Source: Bradyrhizobium sp. C9 (lineage in GTDB: Bacteria > Pseudomonadota > Alphaproteobacteria > Rhizobiales > Xanthobacteraceae). From it: DNA of 64,000 nucleotides. The notes under the pieces are model-generated. The model had not been told where the DNA came from, searched no databases, and was given only the letters and a program-made list of their open reading frames with translations. Positions 45,906 to 54,098 of this stretch are shown here, piece after piece (position 1 is the first letter of the stretch; the number at the start of each line of letters is the position of its first letter). The translations under genes and the position numbers were made by a program. The stretch spans positions 108,638 through 172,637 of the forward strand of contig NZ_NWTG01000017.1 in NCBI RefSeq assembly GCF_002532045.1, given 5' to 3'.

Positions 45906-46409
45906 TCAGCGCCCTTCTTCGGAGAGCGTGACCAGCTCAGCGTCATGCTCGAAGCTTTCGCCTTCCTTGACGTGGATCCGATCGACGATGCCGTCCTGCG
46001 GTGAGCGTATCACCGTCTGCAGCTTCATGCTCTCGATCATCATCAGTGCCATTCCCGCCGAGACTGATTGGCCAGGCGAAACGGTAGTCGCAACAACTAC
46101 GCCAGGCATCGGCGCACGGGCGATTAGCGGGCGTGTTTCGTCATTTGCGGAAGTGAGCGCTCGCAATGGGTCATTGTAGCGCACAATGCGGGTTCTGCCG
46201 CGTATATGCAGATGAATCAGATCGCCATCTATGGCGAACCTGACCGGTTCGCTTTCCCCCGCAATGGTCAGGATGCCGCTGCTTTCACCGTGATGCGTGA
46301 ACGCGACGGGGGCAACCACTCGGTCGCGCAAATGAAGCCGGTAGCCCTGCTGGCTGGTTGAAAGCCATAGCCTATGGTCTACGCGGTCAACCTCGAATGA
46401 GTGATACAC
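45906..46409 (-). CDS. biotin carboxyl carrier subunit of acyl-CoA carboxylase
   Basis: The C-terminal 75 residues are a biotinyl domain with PLIARAPMPGVVVATTVSPG and the biotin lysine in MMIESMKLQTVI. The N-terminal part (VYHSFEVDRVDHRLWLSTSQ and following) resembles the middle region of acyl-CoA carboxylase alpha chains. GTG at 46409 is chosen: the stop of the biotin carboxylase ends one base before it and the sequence TGGAGAAAT provides a ribosome site. It gives 167 residues. An alpha subunit split into two proteins is thus seen here. Confidence 0.85.
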   Translation of the reverse strand: MYHSFEVDRVDHRLWLSTSQQGYRLHLRDRVVAPVAFTHHGESSGILTIAGESEPVRFAIDGDLIHLHIRGRTRIVRYNDPLRALTSANDETRPLIARAPMPGVVVATTVSPGQSVSAGMALMMIESMKLQTVIRSPQDGIVDRIHVKEGESFEHDAELVTLSEEGR

Positions 46410-46410
46410 G

Positions 46411-47880
46411 TCAATTTCTCCAGCTGCCAAATGCTGCGTGAAGCTCGGGCACGGCGTCAGCGGAAGCACGCACCGGTCTCGTCAGGAGAGCGGCGGATGC
46501 CAGGAACGCAGACAATCCGGTAGCAAAATTGTCCGTTGCAAGATGCGGGTTTTCTTCAAGGTATCCCGTATGGAACTGACCGCCGAGAAATGCCTCGTCA
46601 GCTAGGATCCGGGCGAGCAAGCTTGCATTGGTCTCACACCCAAGTAGAACAAGTTCTCGAACCGCGCGATGGGCTTTCATAGCAGCCTCTATGCGGCTTG
46701 GGGCATGCACGATAATCTTTGCAAGCATCGGATCGAACGCCGCCGTGATGTGCTGACCTCGCATGATGCCGCTGTCGATCCGTACGCCGTCCGGATACTC
46801 GAGAAGAAGCACTTTACCAGTGGTTGGAACGTATCCGCGTTCGGGAGCCTCCGAGTATAGCCTGAGCTCGATCGCATGCCCGTTCGAAGCAATATCGGAT
46901 TGCGAAAGCGCGAGTTTGCGGCCGGCTGCGGCATAAACCTGTTCGGCGATCAGGTCGACACCAGTGACCATCTCGGTCACTGGATGCTCGACTTGAAGGC
47001 GGGTATTCATTTCGAGAAAGTAGAAGTCTCCTTCGCTGAGAATGAACTCAACCGTTCCAGCATTTTGATATTGCGCCGCACGGGCGATGCCGACCGCGGC
47101 TTCGCAGATCCGTGTCCGCAATTCTGGTGATAACGCGGGCGAGGGCGTCTCCTCTACGATCTTCTGGAAGCGGCGCTGCACCGAGCACTCGCGCTCAAAA
47201 AGATGGACTAGGTTACCGAAGGCGTCACCCAACACCTGTACTTCGATGTGCCGCGGGATTTCGAGATATCGTTCGACATAAAGTCGGCCATTTCCAAAGT
47301 AGCGACGCGCTTCACTGCGCGCCTGCTCGATGGCTGCTTCCAATGCATTTGGGTTGCGGACAATCCGCATGCCCTTGCCCCCACCGCCCCCCGTCGGCTT
47401 CACCAGCAAAGGAAATCCAACAGCTTGCGCTCTCGAAACGAATGTCGTCGGATCATCGTCTTCGATGGCGCAGGGAAGGACTGGAAAGCCGTTGCGCTGA
47501 ACGAAGTTGCGGGCCCGGATCTTGTCCCCCATGAGTTCGATGGCTTCCGGAGCAGGCCCGATGAAGGTAATGCCTGCCTTGATCACAGCCCTGGCGAACT
47601 CCGCACTCTCGGAAAGCAATCCATAACCCGGATGCAGCGCCCCAGCGTTCGCCTTGCGAGCGGCAGCGATGATCTGCGCAATGTCCAAATAGCTCGCCAC
47701 CGGCGTGCGGCCGCTGATCGGAATTGCCAAGTCGGCCATGGAGACGGCCGGGGTCAGGGCGTCTACCTCGTGGTAGACAATTGCCGAACGGAGTCCAAGC
47801 TTCCGCAACGTTTTGATGGTTCGTGCAGCTATCTCGCCCCTATTGGCGATTAGAACCGTATCGAAGGGTAATTTGTGCAT
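46411..47880 (-). CDS. biotin carboxylase subunit of acyl-CoA carboxylase
   Basis: This 489-residue ATP-grasp enzyme carboxylates biotin with bicarbonate and ATP. Motifs are FDTVLIANRGEIAARTIKTL at the N-terminus, GGGGGKGMRIV, FLEMNTRLQVEHPVTEMVTG and GHAIELRLYSEAPERGYVPT. It is first of the operon biotin carboxylase - BCCP - carboxyltransferase on the minus strand. It would work with the two following subunits on a branched or short acyl-CoA. Confidence 0.92.
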   Translation of the reverse strand: MHKLPFDTVLIANRGEIAARTIKTLRKLGLRSAIVYHEVDALTPAVSMADLAIPISGRTPVASYLDIAQIIAAARKANAGALHPGYGLLSESAEFARAVIKAGITFIGPAPEAIELMGDKIRARNFVQRNGFPVLPCAIEDDDPTTFVSRAQAVGFPLLVKPTGGGGGKGMRIVRNPNALEAAIEQARSEARRYFGNGRLYVERYLEIPRHIEVQVLGDAFGNLVHLFERECSVQRRFQKIVEETPSPALSPELRTRICEAAVGIARAAQYQNAGTVEFILSEGDFYFLEMNTRLQVEHPVTEMVTGVDLIAEQVYAAAGRKLALSQSDIASNGHAIELRLYSEAPERGYVPTTGKVLLLEYPDGVRIDSGIMRGQHITAAFDPMLAKIIVHAPSRIEAAMKAHRAVRELVLLGCETNASLLARILADEAFLGGQFHTGYLEENPHLATDNFATGLSAFLASAALLTRPVRASADAVPELHAAFGSWRN

Positions 47881-48035
47881 TCGCCTATCCGGACAAGCAC
47901 TGTGGCCAGAGCTTCTGTCAGTTGTGACCGATTGGTACGGCTTTCGACGGCCCGCGCTTGATCGCTTGCCTTCGTGGAAGATCAGGCTTGATCCATTTCT
48001 GAATGTGAACTGGCACGCTCACGGCCGGCGATCCC

Positions 48036-48335
48036 TCACTTTGAGTCACTGTTCGTCTTGCCAGTATCTCGAACGGAGATCACGTAGCGACACTGCTGGC
48101 TGAGGCTCGCTTGCTTTGATCGGAGACAAGACATAATGGCGGCACGATCAGGTATGTGGCTGCTGCACAGGCGGAACACGTCCTCCATGCAAGCCTCCTT
48201 CTCCTCCGGGGTCGGCGCTTGGTCGCGCGCATTCACCTGTCCGGGGATTGCGGCTGTCATTGCGACAGCAAGAGCGATAGCGCGGTAGTTGGCATTGAGA
48301 AGCGAAGCCAAACGGAGTCGTTGGTTTTGAGTCAT
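48036..48335 (-). CDS. exported cysteine-containing small protein
   Basis: From ATG 48335 the product is 99 residues. A signal peptide is evident: a basic start (QNQRLRLASLLNANYR), a hydrophobic core AIALAVAMTAAIPG and a likely cleavage after VNA. The mature part has four Cys in EACMEDVFRLCSSHIPDRAA and SCLRSKQASLSQQCRYV, suggesting two disulphides in the periplasm. Similar small exported proteins are frequent in Bradyrhizobium, function unknown. A MerR-type promoter-like repeat lies about 150 bp upstream on this strand. Confidence 0.65.
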   Translation of the reverse strand: MTQNQRLRLASLLNANYRAIALAVAMTAAIPGQVNARDQAPTPEEKEACMEDVFRLCSSHIPDRAAIMSCLRSKQASLSQQCRYVISVRDTGKTNSDSK

Positions 48336-48484
48336 GGTATCTTTCAAGCCGGTGGTGCAGCGGTTGTTGTTCGGCGCGCCAAACGCAAGATGACCTGACG
48401 ACCGGAAAATGGGCCCGGGTGCGCGGTTCTCATTATCTGTCAGGAAGCGTCGAGATTGTCGAAGGTGGTCCCCACTTGTCTAGG

Positions 48485-48515
48485 ACCGTACAATCTGACG
48501 CAACGAGCGATTCAA
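48485..48515 (-). promoter_or_regulatory. copy B of the 31-bp MerR-type promoter-like repeat
   Basis: On the minus strand TTGAAT (48515-48510) and TACGGT (48490-48485) flank a 19-base spacer ending GCGTCAGATTG. It is directed at the exported-protein gene starting at 48335. It shares -35, spacer length and part of the dyad with the copies at 39147 and 43878. Confidence 0.5.
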
Positions 48516-48729
48516 GCCCCTTCGTGGGCCAAATCGTCTGAAGATGTTTAAAATGCGCATATTCCGTCTTAGGCAGGACGCCTGCGCGACGGACTTCGGA
48601 TGGAACAGTGCACACAGTATTGCTGTGCGGCGCCTATGCATGGCACCGCGGCGTAGCCAACGAGATGAGCCTCGCTGGTACGTAATTGTACGTAGCGCGG
48701 TTGTCGCATTTCCTTGATCTGAGAATTGC

Positions 48730-48948
48730 ATGCTCGCCGCCATGAATCCAAAAAGCAAACTCTACGAGCCCAATCACTGGCGAGGCCGTGCGGAAGCAAC
48801 GCGAAAGAAGGCGGAAGAACTCGCTTACGGCAAATCCAGAGATAGGCTTCTTAAGATTGCTATCGAATACGACAAGCTGGCTCTGCGTGCCCAAGATTGG
48901 CAGACGCGCCAAAACGAGAACGATGCGTTGTCCGACTATGAGTTGTGA
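48730..48948 (+). CDS. small helical protein of a rhizobial hypothetical family
   Basis: The 72-residue product (or 68 from ATG 48742) contains YEPNHWRGRAEATRKKAEEL and LLKIAIEYDKLALRAQDW. This is the HWRxRAEE...AxxYxxLAxRA pattern common in short proteins of Bradyrhizobium and relatives. It is all-helical and charged. Function is unknown. No clear Shine-Dalgarno decides between the two starts. Confidence 0.6.
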   Translation: MLAAMNPKSKLYEPNHWRGRAEATRKKAEELAYGKSRDRLLKIAIEYDKLALRAQDWQTRQNENDALSDYEL

Positions 48949-50914
48949 GGGCTGGCTGCGCTTGGGCAAAGCGCCCGTGGGCATACCGGCTCGCAGTTTC
49001 ATTGGTGGAGCAAAGGTCGCTCAGCGCGCTTGGCGCGGCCAAGTCTATTGCAAGTCTGTATGCGGGGTGAGCCGAGCCGTTCGGCAGGGCGACGAATCTC
49101 GGGGGAAAGGGACGAGGTGGCCGCGCGCAATATTTGGTATAACGGCCTGCTCCTGTTGCGATGGGATCGGGAGTGCTGGCGAGGCTGGGGACGCAATCCC
49201 TGTCGCCATCCTTGCGCAAGCTTCACAAAGCACGTTTCTGGCCTTAGTTGCGCATCTGGGCGCGGTAATAGCCGATGTCATCCGGCACGTTGGCGGGTCA
49301 TGTCAGTCCGCTGATTCGAGGCGTTGCCCTGCTATCTCCGCCTCTTTCGTTTGCGTCGCGAGAGAGCCGCACGTCGTGTCTAGGTAGTCCGCCAAGTGTT
49401 GACTTGGACCAAGAAGGAAGAGATCTCCACTGCCAGACTGGCGGTTGCCTGCTTGATCCTCGGCACGATTCGATCGGAACAGTCGCGGCATACGAGTGGT
49501 CGAGAAGCGCTCGTGTGCCGCACTATTTGTCGAGACATCGTCGTCGATTCTGTATCGCTCATAGGAGCGCTGCGACGAGCCAGCAAATACTGGCCCAGAG
49601 CAGCGCGTTTAGGAGCAACCCAAGCAGTGGCCACAGGTTCCATTTCGTTTGCGTCGGCCAAGATCCGCAATCACCGCCATAATGCTTGATCATGGGGTGC
49701 TTTGGTGTGCGCCAGTGCATCATTCATCCCACGATGCGCTGGCCCACGGAAGCGGGCTCGCGTTTGGTTGTCTCGTATCACTCATGAGTTTCGCGATCTT
49801 CCTTCAAGGCTCGAGTGTCAGAATTCCGTCCGTATCGTCGCTCAGACGAAAACCCCGCGAATTGCCGGCCTGCTCGGCGCTTCAGCGTTCCGGACAGCAC
49901 AAATAGCCCGTCGTCGATTGACGAGACCGGATATGGCCCGTCCTGTTTGCTTCGTTTTCCTGACCGCAGCAATCAGCATGCCACGAACGGAGATGTACCG
50001 GCGCCGCTTTGACAAAAGAAAAATGCAACTTGTCCAGTTCAGCGCCATTGTCTAGCTGCCCTTAGTCGAATTCGCGACACCGATGTCTGAATGCCAACGC
50101 CAGGAGGTGCGTCGTCAGCGACAATGCGGTCCGAAAGATCGCCGTTAATCGCGATTGAGTCTGAGGCAGTACGCTAGGCCTAGTCTCCTTCCCTGACCGC
50201 TAGCTGACGAAGAGCCCTGAGAGGGAAGAAAAATGATAAGATGTTGTCAGCTCACTCAATGACATGTTGGCTCAGCTGCGGCTTCGATGCGAGCTAGTTC
50301 GAGTTTGCGCTCTTGCAGCCTGACCATGGTCACATAGATGACGCATTGGCACTGTTTCAGACCGCGAGAAACGTGCGCTGCGACCTATCGAGTACCCACA
50401 TGACAGCGCGGACCGACGCGCCGTCCTCTTCGAGTCATAGCGGCGGGAGCGCGCGGGTTTCGAGCCAGAATGGAATCTACAAGCAGGTATCACATGCGAT
50501 CATATGAAGTTGCCGGGATGACGATCGGTTCATCGGCGATGATTTGATGGGCCATGATCGGCCTCGGTCCATTTCATATGCTCAATCAGATCACCGGCTG
50601 ATCTGCACGGATAGGGCAATGATATCTGTTTGGACGTGCCAAGGCTCAAGGGCGGACCTGCCTGAAGGCCGGCGCTGTTCGGCGATGAGAGGCCAGGCTA
50701 GCCAGCATAAATGAGCGACATGGCCCTCGCGAGACTCGACGTGGCGACGGAATTGTCCATCGGGTCCGCCCATCGGGTCAACCATGGGTGTAACTTGCCG
50801 ATTCGTATCGAGCGGATCGTGCGCAGCCTCGCAATCAAGGGGGCAATGAGCGTGTTCGTCGTGTCCTCAAACACGATGTGAGCGTTCGAAAACCAAGAAT
50901 TAGGAGAGCAAGTG
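48949..50914. other. 2-kb stretch without a recognised gene
   Basis: Many short frames overlap on both strands, none with a domain I can identify. It resembles decayed island DNA separating the carboxylase block from the small-protein operon at 50.9 kb. Confidence 0.4.
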
Positions 50915-51085
50915 ATGATGGACATCGGCGTATTTCTCAGCAGATGGTTCGCTGAAGAGTGGTTTTGGAACGCCGGGGTGAGGACCGAGCTGGCGCCGGT
51001 TGATCAGTTGCCAGACAACGTCATCTACGTCGACTTCAAAGCAATCCGCGAGGCAAAGGAGGGGACGTGCGAGCGCAGATCATAG
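50915..51085 (+). CDS. 56-residue protein, first gene of a small operon
   Basis: ATG at 50915 with TAGGAGAG just upstream gives a 56-residue product starting MMDIGVFLSRWFAEEWFWNA and containing QLPDNVIYVDFKAI. It ends inside the start region of the DUF7694-like gene (19-bp overlap), implying coupled translation. It is acidic and Trp-rich, without a membrane segment. I do not know its family. Confidence 0.5.
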   Translation: MMDIGVFLSRWFAEEWFWNAGVRTELAPVDQLPDNVIYVDFKAIREAKEGTCERRS

Positions 51086-51486
51086 AGAAGCTTGAGGCCG
51101 GCCGGGTAAAATACGGCCAGTTCGCCAGCGTTCCTGGATCAGGCCCTTGCGGCCTGTTTCTTGTGCAGGGACCCTGCGGGTGTGAACTCAAGATCAGTGG
51201 ATTAGTTCGTCCTAGCTGGGAGCACGTCGCTGTCTCGACGGCGCGGCGTTGTCCAAACTGGGAAGAGATGTGCTTCGTAAAAGACCTGTTTTGGGATGAA
51301 GAGGAGTGCGTGATGCAATTGCATCCGCCTCTTTCGCAATATGTGAATAACAGCCGGTATTGCCTGCATCTATGGAGACCCACTGATCGAGACATCCCGA
51401 TGCCACCGCCGAGCTTCGTAGGCATTGTTGGGCTAAGGCCGTCCGACGCGGCAATGTTGTTTGCGCGGATGAGTGCGACAGCATGA
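51067..51486 (+). CDS. DUF7694-like protein, possibly phage-derived
   Basis: GTG at 51067, preceded by an excellent AAAGGAGGGG, gives 139 residues. Features include LFLVQGPCGCELKISGLVRP, GWEHV-type sequence (SWEHVAVSTARRCPNWEEMC), VKDLFWDEEECVMQLHPPLS and the final SRYCLHLWRP. This pattern, a short protein in which WEEMCxVKDLFW is followed by MQLHPP and HLWRP, is that of the DUF7694 family found in phages and prophage-like islands. Function is unknown. It overlaps the small genes before and after it. Confidence 0.7.
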   Translation: MRAQIIEKLEAGRVKYGQFASVPGSGPCGLFLVQGPCGCELKISGLVRPSWEHVAVSTARRCPNWEEMCFVKDLFWDEEECVMQLHPPLSQYVNNSRYCLHLWRPTDRDIPMPPPSFVGIVGLRPSDAAMLFARMSATA

Positions 51487-51665
51487 CGAGTTGCATCAAC
51501 AATGTCCGCGCAGAAGCGGGCGCTTGGTTAGCGCAGAAACGTCGGTTCTGCGCCGCCGGAAGGCAGCACGATTGCCGGACATGTCGGGCTTTTCTGCCAG
51601 TTGCAACGTGCCGGAGGGCAGCCGGAAATCCGGCTGCCGCACAGGTGGTCATTAAAGTGTACTGA
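51483..51665 (+). CDS. 60-residue basic cysteine-rich protein, last of the operon
   Basis: The ATG overlaps the stop of the DUF7694-like gene as ATGA. The product begins MTSCINNVRAEAGAWLAQKR and contains five Cys (RFCAAGRQHDCRTCRAFL and nearby), possibly a metal site. No family is recognised; the support is the overlap and composition. Confidence 0.4.
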   Translation: MTSCINNVRAEAGAWLAQKRRFCAAGRQHDCRTCRAFLPVATCRRAAGNPAAAQVVIKVY

Positions 51666-51957
51666 ATCGGCAAGATTTGCCTCATATGCATCACCGCGGC
51701 TGCTTTCATTGTGGGCAGCATGATGGGATTGGAATTAGGTTTTGGCGGCGTTCAAGCCAGTGCTTGTGGAAAGGCGCGTTGATCGGGGGGAGCAAAAACG
51801 GAAGTTGTATCGATGGATGGAACCGCTTCAAGTGGAGCCATGTGCTCGTCAGCCCCAGCCACCCGCCTGGAACAGAGCTGGCGATCAAAACGGTGTGCCT
51901 GCAATAGGGAGACATGGATCGATAACGGTTCCAAAATTGTCGGCTCGACAGCTAGTC

Positions 51958-51987
51958 GTCAGCTTGCGGCAGTATCCTTCAGAGGCA
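51958..51987 (+). promoter_or_regulatory. degenerate tts box of nopT
   Basis: GTCAGCTTGCGGCAGTAT at 51958-51975 keeps the first eight positions of the tts box exactly but misses much of TCGAAAG; TCC-TTC follows. It is 62 bp upstream of the nopT ATG. Considering the gene, it is a plausible TtsI site, though weaker than the boxes at 19448 and 22414. Confidence 0.45.
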
Positions 51988-52048
51988 GAGCATGAGCATC
52001 CCGCACTCGCTCTGAGGAAACGTGCACTGATGAGACAGGCGAGCTATC

Positions 52049-52903
52049 ATGTATAGTCGAGTGAGCGGACAATCCATTGGCTCCAATCGGGCTGATGAAT
52101 CGGCTCAGTCGGTGGACAGTGGCAGCTTTGCGCAAGCACTTGCGGAATGCGCGCGACAGGAGGGCCTGTCAGATGGCGAGTCGCCCGACCAAATGGGGAA
52201 CTGCTGCAGCAAGCCAGATACCTCAGACGCAAGTATTTACAGTCCAGGCCCCTCCGACCCAAGCACATCCTCCCTGTCCTCCGAATCCAGTCGATCCTCT
52301 CCGGCTCGGCCGATCCGTGATCTGTTCGATTACAGGACCGCGGAATTGCCTGAGGCCAATGTCAACGGTATCTGCGTTGGTTTGGTAGTGGAGTGGCTAC
52401 TCAATCTCCACAGCAGCCCCTCATCCCGAATGAGCGCTCTGCACCCGGGCACCCAAAACCATGTTTCGGCGGCGGCGCGGCAGCGGCGATATGAAAGAAT
52501 CAAAACTTCGTTGCGAAACGATGGGGCGGCCGGTTCTCACAACCTTCAGGCAAGAAGCGCAACGCTGCGTGAAGCGGATTTGCGGCCGTCCAACGAAGAG
52601 ACGCGATATAGGTTTGGCTCATCTTCGCGCATTGCCCGGATAGTGGACAAAGTCACCGCCGATCCGTCGATCTATTTGATCGGCTTGCGTTTCGCCGCAG
52701 GTGGCAAACACACAATGGCAACGTCGACATCGAATGCAATGACGACCCTCTTCGACCCAAATTATGGGGAGTTTACTGTTCGGTCGGATCAGATGGATGA
52801 GGTATTCAAAAGTCTCGCCGAGCGTTACAGGAAGCCCCCGAACCGACATGAGATATCGACGGTCGTCACACAAAGGGTGGGGCTGAGGGTTCGGAGCTTT
52901 TAA
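52049..52903 (+). CDS. nopT: NopT, type III-secreted C58 cysteine protease (YopT/AvrPphB family)
   Basis: NopT is injected into plant cells, processes itself and cleaves host proteins. The 284-residue product has a Ser-rich leader, then DQMGNCCSKP at residues 47-56. Autocleavage there would expose a glycine followed by cysteines, giving myristoylation and palmitoylation for membrane targeting, as known for NopT. The catalytic triad is visible: Cys109 in NGICVGLVVEWL, His221 in AGGKHTMA and Asp236 in LFDPNYGEF. The full length and intact triad suggest function. The hydrazine-type cluster starts 1.2 kb downstream. Confidence 0.9.
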   Translation: MYSRVSGQSIGSNRADESAQSVDSGSFAQALAECARQEGLSDGESPDQMGNCCSKPDTSDASIYSPGPSDPSTSSLSSESSRSSPARPIRDLFDYRTAELPEANVNGICVGLVVEWLLNLHSSPSSRMSALHPGTQNHVSAAARQRRYERIKTSLRNDGAAGSHNLQARSATLREADLRPSNEETRYRFGSSSRIARIVDKVTADPSIYLIGLRFAAGGKHTMATSTSNAMTTLFDPNYGEFTVRSDQMDEVFKSLAERYRKPPNRHEISTVVTQRVGLRVRSF

Positions 52904-54098
52904 CCAACCTTGCCGTGTTCACCGGCCTTTCGCGGCGGGAAGACGATGGAGACCAACAGCAGCCACGTCAGTTTAAAAGCAAGCAGCTGTGGACTGCGAA
53001 TCTGCTGCTTCAGCATGCGCAAACGAGTTGAAATGGAGCTCGCCGCGGCCTGGATCTTAGAGGTTCGCTTGATTGAAGGCCAAAAGTGAGAACTCGTGCA
53101 TTCTTTGCGTGCGGGCGCTATAATTACGAATTCGGCCGGAATGTACGGAGCCTGTCGAGACAAAGTCATTGCTGGCGCGGGCGCGGCTGTCCCGCGGTCT
53201 GGATTGTCCGTGAACGCTGCTTCACGTGTTGAATACCAGCTTGCGAACGAACCCATCCAAAACCACCCTAAATCATCTGCCGCGTCAATACGTCTATTCT
53301 CAGCGTCTGGCGAGCATCATCATCGAGATCTTGCTTCGGCAGGCCGTGAAGTGTTGTTTTCCGACCCGTCGACATCTTCGGCAGGAACTGTCAGGTCACC
53401 TCGGCCTCTGGTTGAAGACGCATTCGTTTTGAGAAGCCATAGATGGCCTGAGACTCACGCCTCGTACGTCAAATTCCGGCCGACGACTGTCAATGCGGGA
53501 GCGTCGCGGCGTCTCAATAGCCGCTATCGCCGGCGTGCTATCGATCTGCGGTTGTCCGCGTGAATCGTACGACTCGTGTGAATTCAAACAAAATTCTGCG
53601 CTCCGGACCGGTCGACGCGCCAAGTCGTCGGCATCACCAGCTGGCTGCAGCTGCGGTAACGGTCGCGAAAAAAATGGAAACTCCTCTTCCTTCTCATCCG
53701 GCTTTACCGGCCCACTTGTGAGATTCGTGACCAATGTAGGAAAGTTGACGAAACGCAGGCGTGACAAGCCCCAGAATCAAGCATTTTCGGTTGGCGCGCC
53801 GTTTGCTTCGTTCACGGCGTCAGAACTGATCGCTTCCAAGCAGCGGTTGGTCAGGAGGTTACCTATGTTGCGAGCTGAGGTAGAGCGATACATCGAGTAT
53901 CCCGCGAAACAGCGTCGTCTACTCTAAAATCTCAAACAGAACGCTACAGGTCTTCGACGTATGGAGACCAATTTGAGATACGCAATCGGACTGCGTCCAT
54001 AACCCCATAAGTCGCATACGCCTTCGTGTCCCAGCGGCGATGTCTGGCACCTGTTTGGATGCTTCCAGATATGTGTTCATAGAAGTCATTGTGAAGCT
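52904..54098. other. 1.2-kb stretch upstream of the hydrazine-type cluster
   Basis: No recognised gene. Frames at plus 53493-53927 and minus 53396-53767 overlap and have no domain. The promoter of the cluster should lie here, but no nod box, tts box or correctly spaced -24/-12 element is seen just upstream of 54099. Confidence 0.4.

Noticed and set aside
48013..48030. TGGCACGCTCACGGCC with GG-N10-GC spacing
   Set aside because: The -12 side (CGGCC) does not resemble TTGCW, and no gene starts close downstream on that strand.
54045..54062. TGGCAC just upstream of the hydrazine-type cluster, looking like a -24 element
   Set aside because: The following GC is at 13 bases instead of 10 from the GG, and no TTGC is present, so it does not fit a sigma-54 promoter.
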